Source: Opisthocomus hoazin
Lineage: Eukaryota; Chordata; Aves; Opisthocomiformes; Opisthocomidae
Reading direction: 5' to 3'
Assembly (NCBI RefSeq): GCF_030867145.1
Contig: NC_134433.1
Coordinates: 9,871,216-9,935,215, forward strand
DNA: 64,000 bases
Both the position numbers and the translations under genes were made by a program. Each line of letters begins with the position of its first letter. Positions within the stretch are counted from its first letter, which is position 1. Below are positions 1 through 11,536 of this stretch, piece after piece. The notes under the pieces were generated by a model. It saw only the letters and a list, made by a program, of their open reading frames with translations. It did no database searches and was not told the origin of the DNA.

Positions 1-443
1 GAAGAGCTTGCCTTTGCTTTTCTTGAGGTGCCTGAAGTCGAAACTTCCTGCAAGCGGTGAGCGGAAGGAGAAGGTGTGATGGGCGGGCGGGCTGGCGGGC
101 TGTCAGCTGCCTCTGAGCTCCGCTTGTTGTCTAATGAGTTCCTTCTGTTGTGTGTTCTGTGTGATGCAGTTCGTATGGCTCATGGCTGCAAGGAGAGATC
201 TGTTATTTCGGAAAACTACAGCGCAGCAATGTGCGTGTAAGCCTTTGGAAAGGCCACGCTGCAGCCTGCGTATACGTCTTGGTGGGAAACAAGAATGAGC
301 CATCTAGGCTGCCGTTCTAAAAAGCACTCGAGTGTGTACTTGACCTCAGGGGCTCTTCCTGAATAAAGGTGCTTTCCTGGGCGAAAGCCTGGAAAAGATG
401 AAAACTAGCAGCTGTTGACAAGCTCTCTGTTGCTTTCCCCCAG
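1..443 (+). other. ORAI2 intron, 3' part
   Basis: No coding stretch resembling the ORAI2 N-terminus is present here. The segment ends in a normal acceptor (TTTCCCCCAG) at about 434-443, so it is read as the tail of the intron preceding the last ORAI2 exon. Confidence 0.7.
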
Positions 444-989
444 GTTGCCATGGTGGAGGTGCAGCTGGAGGTGCAGTACAAGTACCCCCAGATGCTGCTG
501 ATCGCTTTCAGTGCCTGCACAACCGTGCTCGTGGCAGTTCATCTCTTTGCCCTTCTCATCAGCACCTGCATTCTGCCCAACGTGGAAGCAGTGAGCAACA
601 TCCACAACCTGAACTCCATCAGTGAGTCGCCGCATGAGCGCATGCATCCCTACATTGAGCTGGCCTGGGGCTTCTCCACTGTCCTGGGGATTCTCCTTTT
701 CCTTGCGGAAGTTGTGCTGCTGTGCTGGATAAAATTTCTGCCTGTGGGCTCCATCCAGAAGAATGAGACCACCAATGTCGAGAAGCCCAGCGGCCACGCG
801 GGTTGGCAGTCAGCGCTGGTCTCCACCATCATCATGGTCCCAGTGGGTCTGATTTTTGTCGTCTTCACCATTCACTTCTACCGCTCTTTGGTGCGGCACA
901 AAACGGAGCGCCACAACCGAGAGATCGAAGAGCTTCACAAACTGAAAGTGCAGTTAGACGGGCATGACAGAGGCATGCAGGTAGTGTGA
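444..989 (+). CDS. ORAI2: ORAI2, last coding exon (partial gene)
   Basis: Pore subunit of the plasma-membrane CRAC channel, which is gated by ER STIM proteins after calcium store depletion. The exon opens after a pyrimidine tract and AG at 442-443 and reads through to a TGA ending at 989, giving 181 residues. It starts inside TM1: the MVEVQLE segment carries the glutamate that forms the ORAI selectivity filter. Then come TM2 ([20 protein letters not shown]), the [15 protein letters not shown] loop, TM3 ([12 protein letters not shown]), TM4 ([18 protein letters not shown]) and the cytosolic helix [15 protein letters not shown]. That C-terminal helix and the TM2-TM3 loop fit ORAI2 better than ORAI1. 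The N-terminal exon (cytosolic tail and start of TM1) is missing and must lie left of the window; 1-443 shows no coding sequence. An N-E-T glycosylation sequon lies in the extracellular TM3-TM4 loop. The family call is firm; the paralogue call rests on sequence plus gene order. Confidence 0.96.
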   Translation, partial: VAMVEVQLEVQYKYPQMLLIAFSACTTVLVAVHLFALLISTCILPNVEAVSNIHNLNSISESPHERMHPYIELAWGFSTVLGILLFLAEVVLLCWIKFLPVGSIQKNETTNVEKPSGHAGWQSALVSTIIMVPVGLIFVVFTIHFYRSLVRHKTERHNREIEELHKLKVQLDGHDRGMQVV

Positions 990-3260
990 CAGCGAGGCAG
1001 AGCCCGCTGCCAGCAAATCTGCTCGGCTAAGGCAAAGAGCAAAATTTTGCTAGTTGGTGAGACGCGCCAGTGACGGATTGTCTTGAGGCTTAAACATGTA
1101 AATGCTACTTGCCTGCCATATATAGCTGTGGGTTCTAGTGCTGTTTCAGATGCTGGGGTCTCTGGCCTGTTCCTGGTCCTGCACACTGGGTACTTAAGTC
1201 AACACTGCCATGAAGTTCAAGGTCAAAACTTTACCTGAACATTGGTTCAGGTAGCTAAAAATCTGTATTGTTCACAAACGCAATATTCTGTTACCGAAAG
1301 TAAAACTGCATCCGCTGTCCAAAAAGCCAGTGTGTGTGCAGGACCTGTCTGACGTTTCAGAAGTCCCTGGCTGTCAGTGCAGCAGCAGTTAGGTGGCAGC
1401 TTGTCTCTAGAGCTGAGCTGGTTAAAGAGGGTATCTACAGCTGACTTGAGGACATCCCAGAAAGCACAATAGCAACTGTGAGTGTTGGTCACCTTTGTTA
1501 CAAAGCAAGTGTTCCATAAATACATAACCAGAAAGAAATCAGCCTTAGCTTTTACGTTTTTATTCGTGCTATTCCTTACTATATTTTTACAGCTGGCGAG
1601 GTAGAATTTTGAATTGGAGGAGGCTGGGAAGTGCTGTCGTACTTTGTTCAGCAGTAACTGTCACTTCACATTGAATGAATGCCAAGACCCTGTGGTTTTT
1701 TGCAATAAGAGGCGAGAGCGCCCAGGGAATGCTTACAGGTGTTTTAGTTTTAACAAGGACATTCTTAAAACGGAACAGTGACAGGGAATTTAATGAGACA
1801 AAACTTTGAAGGACTAGAAAAGCAAATTTCAAGGAGGTAAGGAGTGACAGCATATAGCATATTGTAGAAGTCTGTCACTATGTCATTGTCATTTATGTAT
1901 TGTTGCAGCGTCTTTGCCTGGCTTGCTGGAGAGAACAAGCCCCAGTCCTGTGTATTTCATCAGTTGTTTGGGGTTTTTTTGTCAGCTGTAGCATTTGCCT
2001 GTCAAAAATGAATGCTTCCTTCTCTCTCCACCAAAGCAGCCAACTCCTCTGGTGGAACCTGGGGCTGTACTGGCAAGTCTGACGGAGCTGGATCCAGCGA
2101 GAGAGCTGTGTGCCGTTAAAGAGCTATCACGTTTCGGTTGAGCTGACTCTTTTTTCAGCAGCAGAGAAAATGACACTTGCGTGTCTGTATTGCTTAGCAA
2201 GGAAAGCTTGTGAGTTCTGTAGCATCCTTTTGAGTGAAAACTTCTGTAAAAATGATTTTGTGATTTATGGTAACTTTGCAGAGGGAAAAGACTGTTTTGC
2301 AATCATCAGCTTTCTAAAGGGAAAGCAAGGCGCTCTGCCACACAGGGCTGAAAGAAGCGTAAGCACGTTCTCTTGGCCCCAATCCTGTGCTGATTTCCTG
2401 CTCTGCACTCCAGCATTGCAGTTTCAGGGCCTCCCAGGCCTTTCAGGTTTCTGAAATCATTAAGGATGTTTGCACTGTTCTGTTTAACCCCGGTCCCTTA
2501 TTCCGTTGGGATTTGAGAAGTCTAATGGCAGTGTATTACACGTCAGCTTCCCCGAATGGAGAGCGCACGCAAATCCCAGTGCAGCAGGGTGAGACTATCC
2601 CTGTATCCCTCTCTGGCGAGGGCCTTGGGAACCCAGCTCGAATCTCTCTTGTTTACATGCAAGTTCGAGCATTGCTGAACAAGTTGCTTAGCACTGTGTC
2701 TGTGGCTTTCATCTGTTGTTCTTGCTGCAGTTGGCGTGTACCACATTGGCTGATGTGCAGCAAAGAACATAGTCTCTGTGTCCTGACCGACCAGTCTGTA
2801 CTGAGGCACGTACGCCAAAAGTAAGGAGTGTCCTCCAGGAAGCGAGTGGTCGTGACATTCATACGGTCTCCCCGGGAGTCTGCCCTCTCTCCCTTCTCTT
2901 TTTACCATAATAAAAATTAAAGGTTTGTACAACAAAATCAGAGTTGAGTTTTCTGCCAAGTATTACACATTTAAGCTCTTCTACCAACAAAATTTCTATT
3001 GTGAGGCCAGAGCCAGACCAGATAGGATGAATCTCTCATCTGTACTTTGCACTCTCCTTTAACATCAGTAATAATAGGACTCTGCGTGCTGTGGAGCTCA
3101 GGAGGTTGTGGAGGAAAATACTGAGCCATTTTTGCAATGAAGAGAAAGAAGTTTCACAGTGTGCACACAGCGCTGCGAAAGCAATACGTCTCATTTGGAA
3201 ACAGCCAAATCATTCATTTCATTCTTTGCAAATATAATAAACTTCAGCACATGGAGAAAT
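990..3260 (+). other. ORAI2: ORAI2 3' UTR (inferred extent)
   Basis: No gene-like reading frame follows the ORAI2 stop codon. Canonical AATAAA hexamers at 2909-2914 and 3236-3241 are the best candidates for the transcript end, giving a 3' UTR of about 1.9-2.3 kb. A long last-exon UTR is usual for ORAI2. The exact end is an inference. Confidence 0.55.
2909..2914 (+). promoter_or_regulatory. Candidate ORAI2 poly(A) signal
   Basis: AATAAA within an AT-rich stretch, about 1.9 kb after the ORAI2 stop. A second AATAAA lies at 3236-3241. Confidence 0.5.
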
Positions 3261-6200
3261 GCAGCAGGAACTGTGCTTTGATTTTCGTAGAATAACTTGG
3301 TGAGGCTTTGGTGGGATTGGATTCAAGAGAAGTCTCAAGGCAGCGCCTCTGTGACTGGAGTGGGATCACCTTACTCCGCCGGGGAGTCTGAGGTATGGTT
3401 TGAGATGGTGTCCCAAGGGTGAATGCACTTAAAACGAGATAATAATGTGCCTTCCCATCTTTGCTTGCAGCTTTATTTCTTGTGTCTCTCTGGGCAGGGA
3501 GTTCTCCCTTCCATCAGAAGCCCATGGGAGTATTTTTGCTCTTTGACTCAGGTGTCTGGGATCTCTCTAGGTTACCCATCACCTTCGTGCTGTAACTCCT
3601 CTCCATCTTCTTTCCCAACAGCATTTTCTTACCTTGCTGCTGCCTCTCTTCCTCCAGTTTGTTTACTTTTTCACCGCTGTTGGGTCCAGACGTGTGTTGC
3701 GGAAGGACTGCCTGTAGTGTCAGCCATGGCGGTTCATCTGCAAAGGAGCAGGGGCGTTGTACTTGTCCGGATGGGTGTTTCTGTGCTGCAGCACCAGAAA
3801 ATCCTCCTTGCTTCTGCTGCTGCTGCCGTGGCTGTCAGCAGGACTCCCATCAGTCAAGCGTGGAGATGCCTGCCTTTCCACACCGCTGCTGGTGTCCCAG
3901 CACGGCTGTCAGCGTGCCGTGTCACGTCCAGGTTCACCTGCCAGTGCCTGGCCACGTCTGTCCCGTGCTGTCACCTCCCTGCGGTTCCAGGGGTTTCCTG
4001 GGCTTTGTGTTCCTGTGGTGCCTGTGCAGGGATGCTTCTCCCCAGGGTCCCACCCTTGGGCCGGGACACGTGTTGAGGATCTCCCCTGATGTCCCCGTAA
4101 GCTTTCTGCACCGGCCGTGGGCCCTGGGGTGCTGTAGTTTGGGGTGGCTGTTGCCCTAACTCTCAGCTCCCTTGGGCTGGGACTCTCTGGACCACTTGTC
4201 TCCTTGTTTGGGCCATTTCTCCAGTTGCTGCAGTGGGGCTTGCTGCAGGGGACAGCCATGATCCAGAGTCCTGAGTCCTCCTTCAGATTTTTTTGGACAG
4301 TTTTTGCCCAGCATAAAAATGCCTCTGCAGGCTCCAGCGCTGGAGGGACCCTGTCCTGAAGCGGGGAAGGGGCTGTCAAGGACAGGGGTACAGCCCTGCT
4401 TGGTATCATTCCCGGGCACCTGCCCTGGTTTAGGAGGCGCATCCGCTCTCCTTCCCTCGTGAGCAGGAGTCAAGACCAGGCACGAATGCGAGCGAGAGGG
4501 AGCTGTTGGAGCCGGAGCAGTATCGGGTTCTGCTGTTGCTGTGGGCAGTGGCAGCTCTCACTCAGCGAGCTCCCTATTTTTAACGTCGCCCTGCGGCAGA
4601 CCTGGCTCCCGTAGCTGCCGCCCCGTTGTTTCGGCGGATATGTGACTCTCGGGGAGGCTTTATGGCCAGCGGAGATGGAGTAGATGTTGGGTTTGACCGC
4701 CTGGGCCCGAGCCACGTGACGGACGAAAGCGATCCTGTGCGAGAGCCCCAGGCGGAGCGCGCTCTGCGGTAAGCGCTGAAATATGTGGAAGTGTTTATAG
4801 AGACCTGGCCGGGTGGGTGCAGCCGCAGAGCAAACATCCTTCGGTTCCCTGACGCTGCGACTCGGGGACCGGCAGTCTCAGCTTGCCCCAGGGATCGGTG
4901 CACTGGGCTGGGGGTGGAGGTGCAGGGTGCCCGGCTGGCTGCGGGACTGGTTGCTCACACTGCACCTTCTCCTTTTGCCTTTCTGTGGCTTTACGTGGGA
5001 TTTCATAACGTCCTTTCTCTTCTTTCCCTGCCTTAAAACAAACAAAAAAAAGGTCTTCGAGTTTCCGTGCTGCTGTAGCTTCGTTATCTTCTAAATCTTA
5101 TTGCTTCTACTTTTAGGACGGCTTCCTCAACAACCCCCCCCAAGCCACAACCTCAGATTCAGCTCCCAGCACAGCTGGCCCAGCGTGGTTGTTTTCTGAT
5201 TAACTTCTCGCAGGCTGTCTCCTCTGTACCCGTTTCAGATGAAGTGCTTTCGGTAATTACTGACTGGCTGAACTGGGAAAGCCTTCCCCTGAACACCTGT
5301 GCGTATGACTGGAGCTTGCCTTCTGCCCAGGGTTGTAACAACGATGGGTGCTAAGTGCTAGGAGAAAAAAAAAAAACCCAAAACTCTCTATTTTAGCTTT
5401 GCCTACTTTTGTTTTATCTCTGCATGAACAATATTTAATGTGGCTGTCCAGCTGTGTGAGAGAAACTGGATGAACTTGCCAAGTTTTATACTTCTTGCTG
5501 ATTTCAGACTGGTTTTTTGAAAGGCAGCGCAAGTCCTCCAGCATCCTCTATGGGTTAACTTGGGGTTTGCCTTTTTGTAACAGAGCTCGGTCAGATATTA
5601 TCCTTCTCCTTGCAAAATACACAAGTAGATACCAATTAGATGCACTTCCTTTTAATGAGGGCCTGGTTCTTGGCATGTGTTTTACAAGCGATAATCTTGG
5701 TTAATGAGCTAAACAGCTGTGACAGGAATTCCTATAACATGAAGACCATTAAAGTTTGTCTTACATTAATAATACTACCATACTGGCCAAGATTACTTTT
5801 AAGAGCTAATTAATTAAGATTAAAACCTCTTTATACTTTTCTCAGATTTCTGGGATACTTGACAGTCCAAGCCAATTACGAATGTTCTGCAGTGCTGCAA
5901 TTCTGGCTTTTTAGGAGAGACTGTACATAAAGTTTTAGAAAGTAATACAGAACCGATGGGTGTGTAATTGCATTTTGATCTAAGATGATGCCCAAGAGGC
6001 CGTTTAACAGGTGAAAAATGTCAAAAGATAGACTGTAGTGACTAGAGTAAGTTTTGGACTCAAAAACATCTAGACAAAGCCCTCAGGTTTTGCCTCAGTG
6101 TTTAATTATTTGCATTTTTTCAAAGCTAAGATACCGACTAGGAAGAGCTGGAATTTTCTGGCAAGAATGGCAGCTTCCCATATAGTTTGACTGAGGCAGA

Positions 6201-8362
6201 AAAATTCAGCTAACAAATGCAGAGCAGAAAATGAACTAATATTGTGTATCTTGTTATTGTGACGCTGATTCATCAGCAGCTATCATCTGCTTTCACTGCG
6301 GAGAGAATGCAACAGCAGGGATGCGCACAGGAAGTATTTTAACAGGCTGAGAGCACAATAGAAATCTAAACGGGAGCACTGGAAATAAGGGCCAAACATT
6401 GATGGAAATACTGACTGCGGCAGTTTGCTGAGCAAAGAGCAGATTGCTAGAGAGGCTCGGTGCTGAAAGGGTGATGAGGACACGGGCTCAATGCTTGCTT
6501 TATCTGTGAAAGCCTGCCCTGGGTTTCCTCCTGTAGCGTGGCTTTGTGCTGAGCTCCAGCGGGCTGCCAGCCACGTCCTCCTGCTCGGCTGAAGGTCCTC
6601 TGCTCCAGCTGCCCTGGGGACACCACGGTCTACAGCTGCCGAGCCCCATGGACACCAGCGGCATGGCGCTGGGCACACCAGTCTGCCGGAGAAAGGTTGG
6701 GAACCGCTATTTGGAGAGCATGAGGCCCTGCTTTTGGGAGTGAGCTGGAGAAGTTGCAGCCTGTGAGGCATTTCCTGGGATAAAGCTGGCTGTGAGCAAG
6801 CGTGGCCTTGGCCTGCCTGCTGCATGGCTGTGTTTGCAGTGACAGGTTCCCATCAGAGAGGGCACGATGTGACTGCCGAAAGCGCTGCTGGAGCCCCTGG
6901 GTGACGCTCACCGGCCGCTCTGGACGGAGGTTTGGGGCTGAGCACTGCCCGTGGGAGCCCTGCTCGTGGGTCCCTGTTGGAATTGTCACATAGATGTCCA
7001 CAACTGTTTAAATACTGGGCTAAACTGAAACTGGTTCGCTGCAGCCGTGAAGGAGTGTGGTTGTATCTGTTAGATTAAACGGATTCAGAATGTCCTGATT
7101 GACCCAGCCGATTTCTGGTAACTGTTCTGCTGGGTGAGGAGCTCCCTCCCCTGCAGCGCCTGAAGCGGAGGGCAGCGTCAGGGTACGAGTGCCTTACCAT
7201 ACAGTAAAACCTGTGCCTTGTGCCAAGGAAGTTCTGCTAGGGCAGGATACCCCTGCGCAGGGACGCTGAGATCCCACATGATAACCGTGCCCTCCCTTTC
7301 CTTACCGACCCAAACCAGGCAGCGTTGTACAGCCTTGTTTTACTGCTGCAGGCGCGACTGTGCTGAATGGTTTCGATGACACAACAGTGTTTATTAAAGG
7401 ATCACGCTTCTTCCACAGCACAACTTCATTTTCAAGAGCGCAGGAGTTTGTTCAGAGCAGACAGATGGCTTCAAATCAGCTTCTGCTACAAATGACTCCT
7501 TGCATCTTAGGTACAAGGCATGATTCACACCTGACTGCTGGAGGTGCCAAGAAAAAAAATGATGGCTGCCAGTGTTGCAGTCTGTTGCCCAGCTTATTCC
7601 CAAAATCAAGACTCTTGCTACTGAGAGTTGACAGCGGGGTTCAGAGATGAAAAATGATCAGAAAGTACCACGGTCTGTGCAAGTCTTTGGTCTGAACTCT
7701 GTCCAAGCTGTCTCTGCGGAGAGTCGGCATCGGCCCTCTGCAAACACTGCTCTTCGGTCCCAGAAGATGTAGGTCACACATGCTATTTATGATTAATCCT
7801 CACTGTTAGAGCATGAATCTTCAGCAAAGGATAATTACTTTAATTAGTTCTCAGTGTGCTGTACTACCTGTGGAGAGATGCTTGCTTACCCTATTCCCCT
7901 GGAGAGTTGATCTCTAAAGGCGCTATCTGAAGCAGGTGAGAAGACCGTCGTGTCCCTGCGGCACAGCGCAACGCTCGAAGCAGCAGGACAGCACCAGTAC
8001 GGACCAGGAAGGGTTAAAATCTGCTGCACGGCTTGGGCTGAATCTGTGCCGAGGGCTGTTTGATACTCGGCTCACTGTCATTATTCTAAGTTTCTTTCTT
8101 GGTTCAATTTAAGTATTTAAGAACTGGCTACTTGCTTTTTGCATTTTGTTAAAATACAGCTGATGAATACAACAGCCCATTTCTGACTTGTGCCTAAAAG
8201 CTCCCATTGCCCAGGAGAGTTTTCGAAGACACAAGCAGCCCACCCCTTCCTTGCACTCTTCTTTCTGTTTGTTAACTTCCCATTTGATTGAGCATATCTC
8301 TGTACACACCTTGGTTCCTTACACACGCTTCAGAAATAAACCAAGTTGTACAAATTCTAAAC
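3261..8362. other. Intergenic interval between convergent ORAI2 and ALKBH4
   Basis: About 5 kb with no recognisable exon. Open frames such as 3423-4076 have no conserved residues or convincing splice context. A locally CpG-richer patch at about 4480-4930 contains a palindromic E-box CACGTG at 4713-4718 and could be a regulatory element. The rest (5.0-8.3 kb) is ordinary unique AT-balanced DNA with nothing identifiable. Confidence 0.6.
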
Positions 8363-8368
8363 TTTATT
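8363..8368 (-). promoter_or_regulatory. ALKBH4 poly(A) signal
   Basis: TTTATT on the plus strand, which is AATAAA on the minus strand, 46 bases past the ALKBH4 stop codon. This implies a very short 3' UTR. Confidence 0.65.
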
Positions 8369-8413
8369 TTTCAAATTTCCTAACCAAATGCAGTTCTGGT
8401 TTCCTCCTGCTCA

Positions 8414-11264
8414 TCACACTGGTCTTCCTTGAAATGAAAGAGCTATTTCTAGCAGTTCTTTACCCAGTTCCTCGTGCCTTCCTCCGGCGCTGAACTCTGC
8501 CGACAGCTCCCTGAACGTGACACAGATTCGGCGATGCTCTATATGCTTGCGGTAGATCGCGTGTTTCCACTTGTACCGCGCGTCACCGTACAGCACCACC
8601 AGAGACCTTCGGGGTAAGTGAATGGCAACAGTCACCTCTTTACTTGGAACAAGCCTTGGGGATAAAATGCAGTTGACTCCCTCTCCGCCTGAATTTTTGC
8701 ACACTGACGTCTGTGTACAAGATCCAGGGGGACTTAATTCCCCGTTTTCATTACTGAAAGTGGGAAATAATTGGATACTGTCCTCTGAATCACAAGACAT
8801 GGACAGCACGGTTTTCGAGAGCAAGTTTAAGCTAACCAGACGCTCTCCCCAAAGCCACCAGTCATCAAAATGTGGGTCGATGGCTGAACCTCTGTCTGGC
8901 ACGTAGTCCAAATTACACTGTTCAACAGGTAAGAAACCGCCTAGTACCGAGCAGGCCTTCATTTGTGCCACAATCTTTTTACTAAAACTTGGCAAACCGG
9001 TAAAGCTGCCAGCTTTCAGCCTTTGTTTCTTGAAGTTCACTTTGGGTCCATAGTCCTGTTGGAAAGAAAGAGGGGGGAAAGCTGGTGTTAAGGAAAAGTC
9101 TGGGACAGGTCTTTTTGGAGAGGCTGTGATCCCTATGGGGCCCATGGTCAAGACTTTTGAGTTCTCATCTCTTCCAGTCACCAGCCTGCAAAAGGACTCG
9201 GTGAGGCTACATTAATCTCTCTGGAAGTAGGTTTTTCATCTGTAAAGTAAAACCAAACCAAACCACCCACTTCCTTCACTTGGAGACTCTGTGAACGTTA
9301 ATGCCTGGACATGCACCATCAAATACCGTTTGTTGTAACCATCATGTATTTTTGCAAGAAGTTGACTTTAACGACAAGTAATTCTTGCAATTGATTTCAG
9401 GAAAAGCTTTCAAAGGAAAACATTCAGTGAAACATCTAAATATTTGAGGTTATAACTGAAAACAGCTTTCCTTTTCCAGAGGGATCTAAGAACAAAAGTG
9501 CTTAAACCTGTTTCTTTCGGCCAGACTGTGACGGTTTCCAGTCATCTCGATCCATCAGTTCAACTATCTCGGATTCTTCATCTTCGCTAATGAACTCCTC
9601 TGTCAGAAACACCCCTGGAAATGGAAATGCCCAGCCAGCAAATTCCGAGCGCTCATTTCCTTTAGCTAGGCCTGTTGCTGGACAGTAAGTGAAATTATCT
9701 TCTCCCTGTGGAAATAACAATGGAGAAGAAAAAGCGCGGTGGGGGGAGGACTTATCAAGATAAGGTATTTCCGTGATTTACCCCTACAACCTTGACGCTG
9801 CAGCGTGAAAACTCCCTGTACAGGATTCTAGCGGACGTGAGCAATTTTACAGTGGCTCTTGGGGAACGGCCCTTCCCCGCTTTTTCTCACAGCTCCAGCA
9901 TTACTGTGCCACCTGCTTAAAGCCACTTTCCTTTCCTAGTAATGTGCTCCTCCTGCAAAGAGGGGGGAGCACAGACGATCCTCAGGGCCACATCTGTGAG
10001 GGGACGAGTGGTCGGTGCTCCTCAGCCTGGCTGCGGACCCACGGTTTGTCCTGTCCCTAACTGCTGAGTGAGGAAAGCTGATAAGAACTGCCAAGGCCGG
10101 GCTGCGCCAAGCCCGTCTGTCCCTCGTGTAGGAAACCCAGTACTGCACCAGTACAGGCTTGGGGCAGACCTGCTGGAGAGCAGCTCTGTGGAGAGGGACT
10201 GGGAGTGCTGCGGGATGACAAGGTGACCATGAGCCAGCAGTGTGCCCTGGCTGCCAAGAAGGCCAATGGGATCCTGGGGTGCTTGAAGAGGAGTGTGGCC
10301 AGCAGGGCGAGCGAGGTTCTCCTTTCCCTCTACACTGCCCTGGTGAGGCCCCATCTGGAGTACTGTGTCCAGTTCTGGGCTCCCCAGTTCACAGAATCAC
10401 AGAATGGTGGGGGTTGGAAGGGACCTCTGTGGGTCACCCAGTCCAACCCCCTGCCCAAGCAGGGTCACCCAGAGCAGGCTGCACAGGACCTTGTCCAGGC
10501 GGGTCTGGAATATCTCCAGAGAAGGAGACTCCACAGCCTCCCTGGGCAGCCTGGGCCAGGGCTCCGTCACCCTCAGAGGGAAGAAGTTCTTCCTCATGTT
10601 CAGCTGGAACTTCCTCAGCTTCAGTTTGTGCCTGTTGCCCCTTGTCCTGTCGCTGGGCACCACTGAAAAAAGTCTGGCCCCATCCTCCTGACACCCACCC
10701 TTGAGGTATTTATAAACATTTCTAAGGTCCCCTCTCAGCCTTCTCTTCTTCAGGCTGAACAAGCCCAGCTCCCTCTCCCAGTTCAAGAAAGATGAGGAGC
10801 TACTGGAGAGAGTCCAGCGGAGGGCTGCGAGGATGATGAGGGGACTGGAGCATCTCTCCTACGAGGAGAGGCTGAGGCAGCTGGGCTTGTTCAGCCTGGA
10901 GAAGAGAAGGCTGAGGGCGGTGCTGGCGTTTGGGGGGACTGCTGCGAGCGCCGGGAACGCTCCCCGGACATCCCCGGGGACAGCGCTGAGCCCGGGGGTG
11001 TCCGGGGAGCGTTCCCGGCGCCTCGCAGCCTCCCCCCCCCACCTCCGTGTCCCCTCCAGGCCGACCCCCCGCCCGCTGGGAACATGGCAGACGCGCCCCC
11101 CTCCCCCTCAACGCCCCGCGCTCCGCCCCGGCCCCGCCCCGCCGCCCCCTCCCCGGTACCTGCGGGGGCGGAGCGGCCTGCGCGGGCCCCTCGCAGAGGA
11201 GGCAGGAGCGGATCCCTTTGCAGCCGCAGCCGGGCCCTCCGCCGTCGCCAGCCGCCTCCTCCAT
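8414..11264 (-). CDS. ALKBH4: ALKBH4, alpha-ketoglutarate-dependent dioxygenase
   Basis: Fe(II)/2-oxoglutarate dioxygenase of the AlkB family; the mammalian protein demethylates monomethyl-lysine 84 of actin, supporting actomyosin and cytokinesis, and has reported roles with chromatin factors. Three coding exons on the minus strand, in order 11264-11160, 9705-9508 and 9055-8414, all joined in phase 0, give 314 residues (human 302). Exon 1 carries the conserved cysteine cluster [12 protein letters not shown]. Exon 2 has GWAFPFPG and the [14 protein letters not shown] block. Exon 3 holds the iron ligands H163 and D165 in DPHFDD, the distal histidine in WKHAIYRKH (about 266) and the downstream [11 protein letters not shown] segment that supplies the 2OG-binding arginine. 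The start is the ATG directly before MEEAAG, inside the CpG island. Intron 1 (9706-11159) contains a nested CR1 and a long inverted repeat. A low-complexity insert at residues about 185-240 is less conserved than the core. Confidence 0.95.
10125..10916 (+). mobile_element. CR1 LINE fragment, interrupted and missing its 3' half
   Basis: Sense-oriented CR1. It carries the reverse-transcriptase tail region (GAGCCAGCAGTGTGCCCTGG and a CTACACTGCCCTGGTGAGGC-like stretch) at 10125-10390, and resumes at 10777-10916 with the block coding for [15 protein letters not shown]. It is split by another CR1 at 10391-10776. Unlike normal CR1 copies, which keep their 3' end, this one stops abruptly at about 10916, next to the GC-rich inverted repeat, so its 3' part was lost. 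It lies in ALKBH4 intron 1. Confidence 0.88.
10391..10776 (-). mobile_element. CR1 LINE inserted antisense into an older CR1
   Basis: 5'-truncated CR1 of about 386 bp in antisense orientation. Its 3' terminus (TCTGTGATTCTGTG on the minus strand) abuts 10391, and it runs through the C-terminal frame containing [13 protein letters not shown] and NFFPLRVTE. The octamer CCCAGTTC is repeated exactly at 10383-10390 and 10777-10784. This looks like the target-site duplication, although microhomology is possible. Confidence 0.9.
10941..11029. repeat. Near-perfect 38-bp inverted repeat (hairpin) in CpG island
   Basis: Left arm 10941-10978 and right arm 10991-11029 are reverse complements, with one T-G mismatch (10971 with 10998) and one single-base bulge near 11021-11022. 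The loop is 12 bases (10979-10990). Flanking G6 and C10 runs extend the complementarity imperfectly. It lies in ALKBH4 intron 1 about 130 bp from the donor and would fold strongly in ALKBH4 pre-mRNA or extrude as a cruciform. Confidence 0.9.
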
Positions 11265-11522
11265 CCCCGCCGGCTGCGCTGAGGATCCGGCCCCGGCTCC
11301 CCTCCTCCCTCCCTTCCTCCCCGTCTCCTCCTCCTCCTCCCCTCCCGCCGCCGCGGCCCGGCCCGCTGCCAGGTGAGAGGGCGGGGGGCGGCGGGGCACA
11401 CGGGGCTCGGCGCAGGCCGCGCGGCCGGGCGGGGTGGGGGGGGGGCCCACACGGACTCGTTCTCCCAGCAGTCCCCGCGGCGCCGAGAAGCGGTGCGGGG
11501 CCCGGCCGCGCCGCGGGGGCCG

Positions 11523-11536
11523 CTGGGAGTTGTAGT
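11523..11536 (-). promoter_or_regulatory. ZNF143/THAP11-type promoter motif
   Basis: The minus strand reads ACTACAACTCCCAG, the core of the SBS element bound by ZNF143 and THAP11. This element is typical of CpG-island promoters and bidirectional gene pairs. It sits about 260 bp upstream of the ALKBH4 start codon, between the two divergent genes. Confidence 0.65.

Noticed and set aside
3423-4159. Overlapping open frames of 217 and 166 codons
   Set aside because: Cysteine- and proline-rich low-information translations, no conserved domain, no splice or promoter context, and different frames are equally open.
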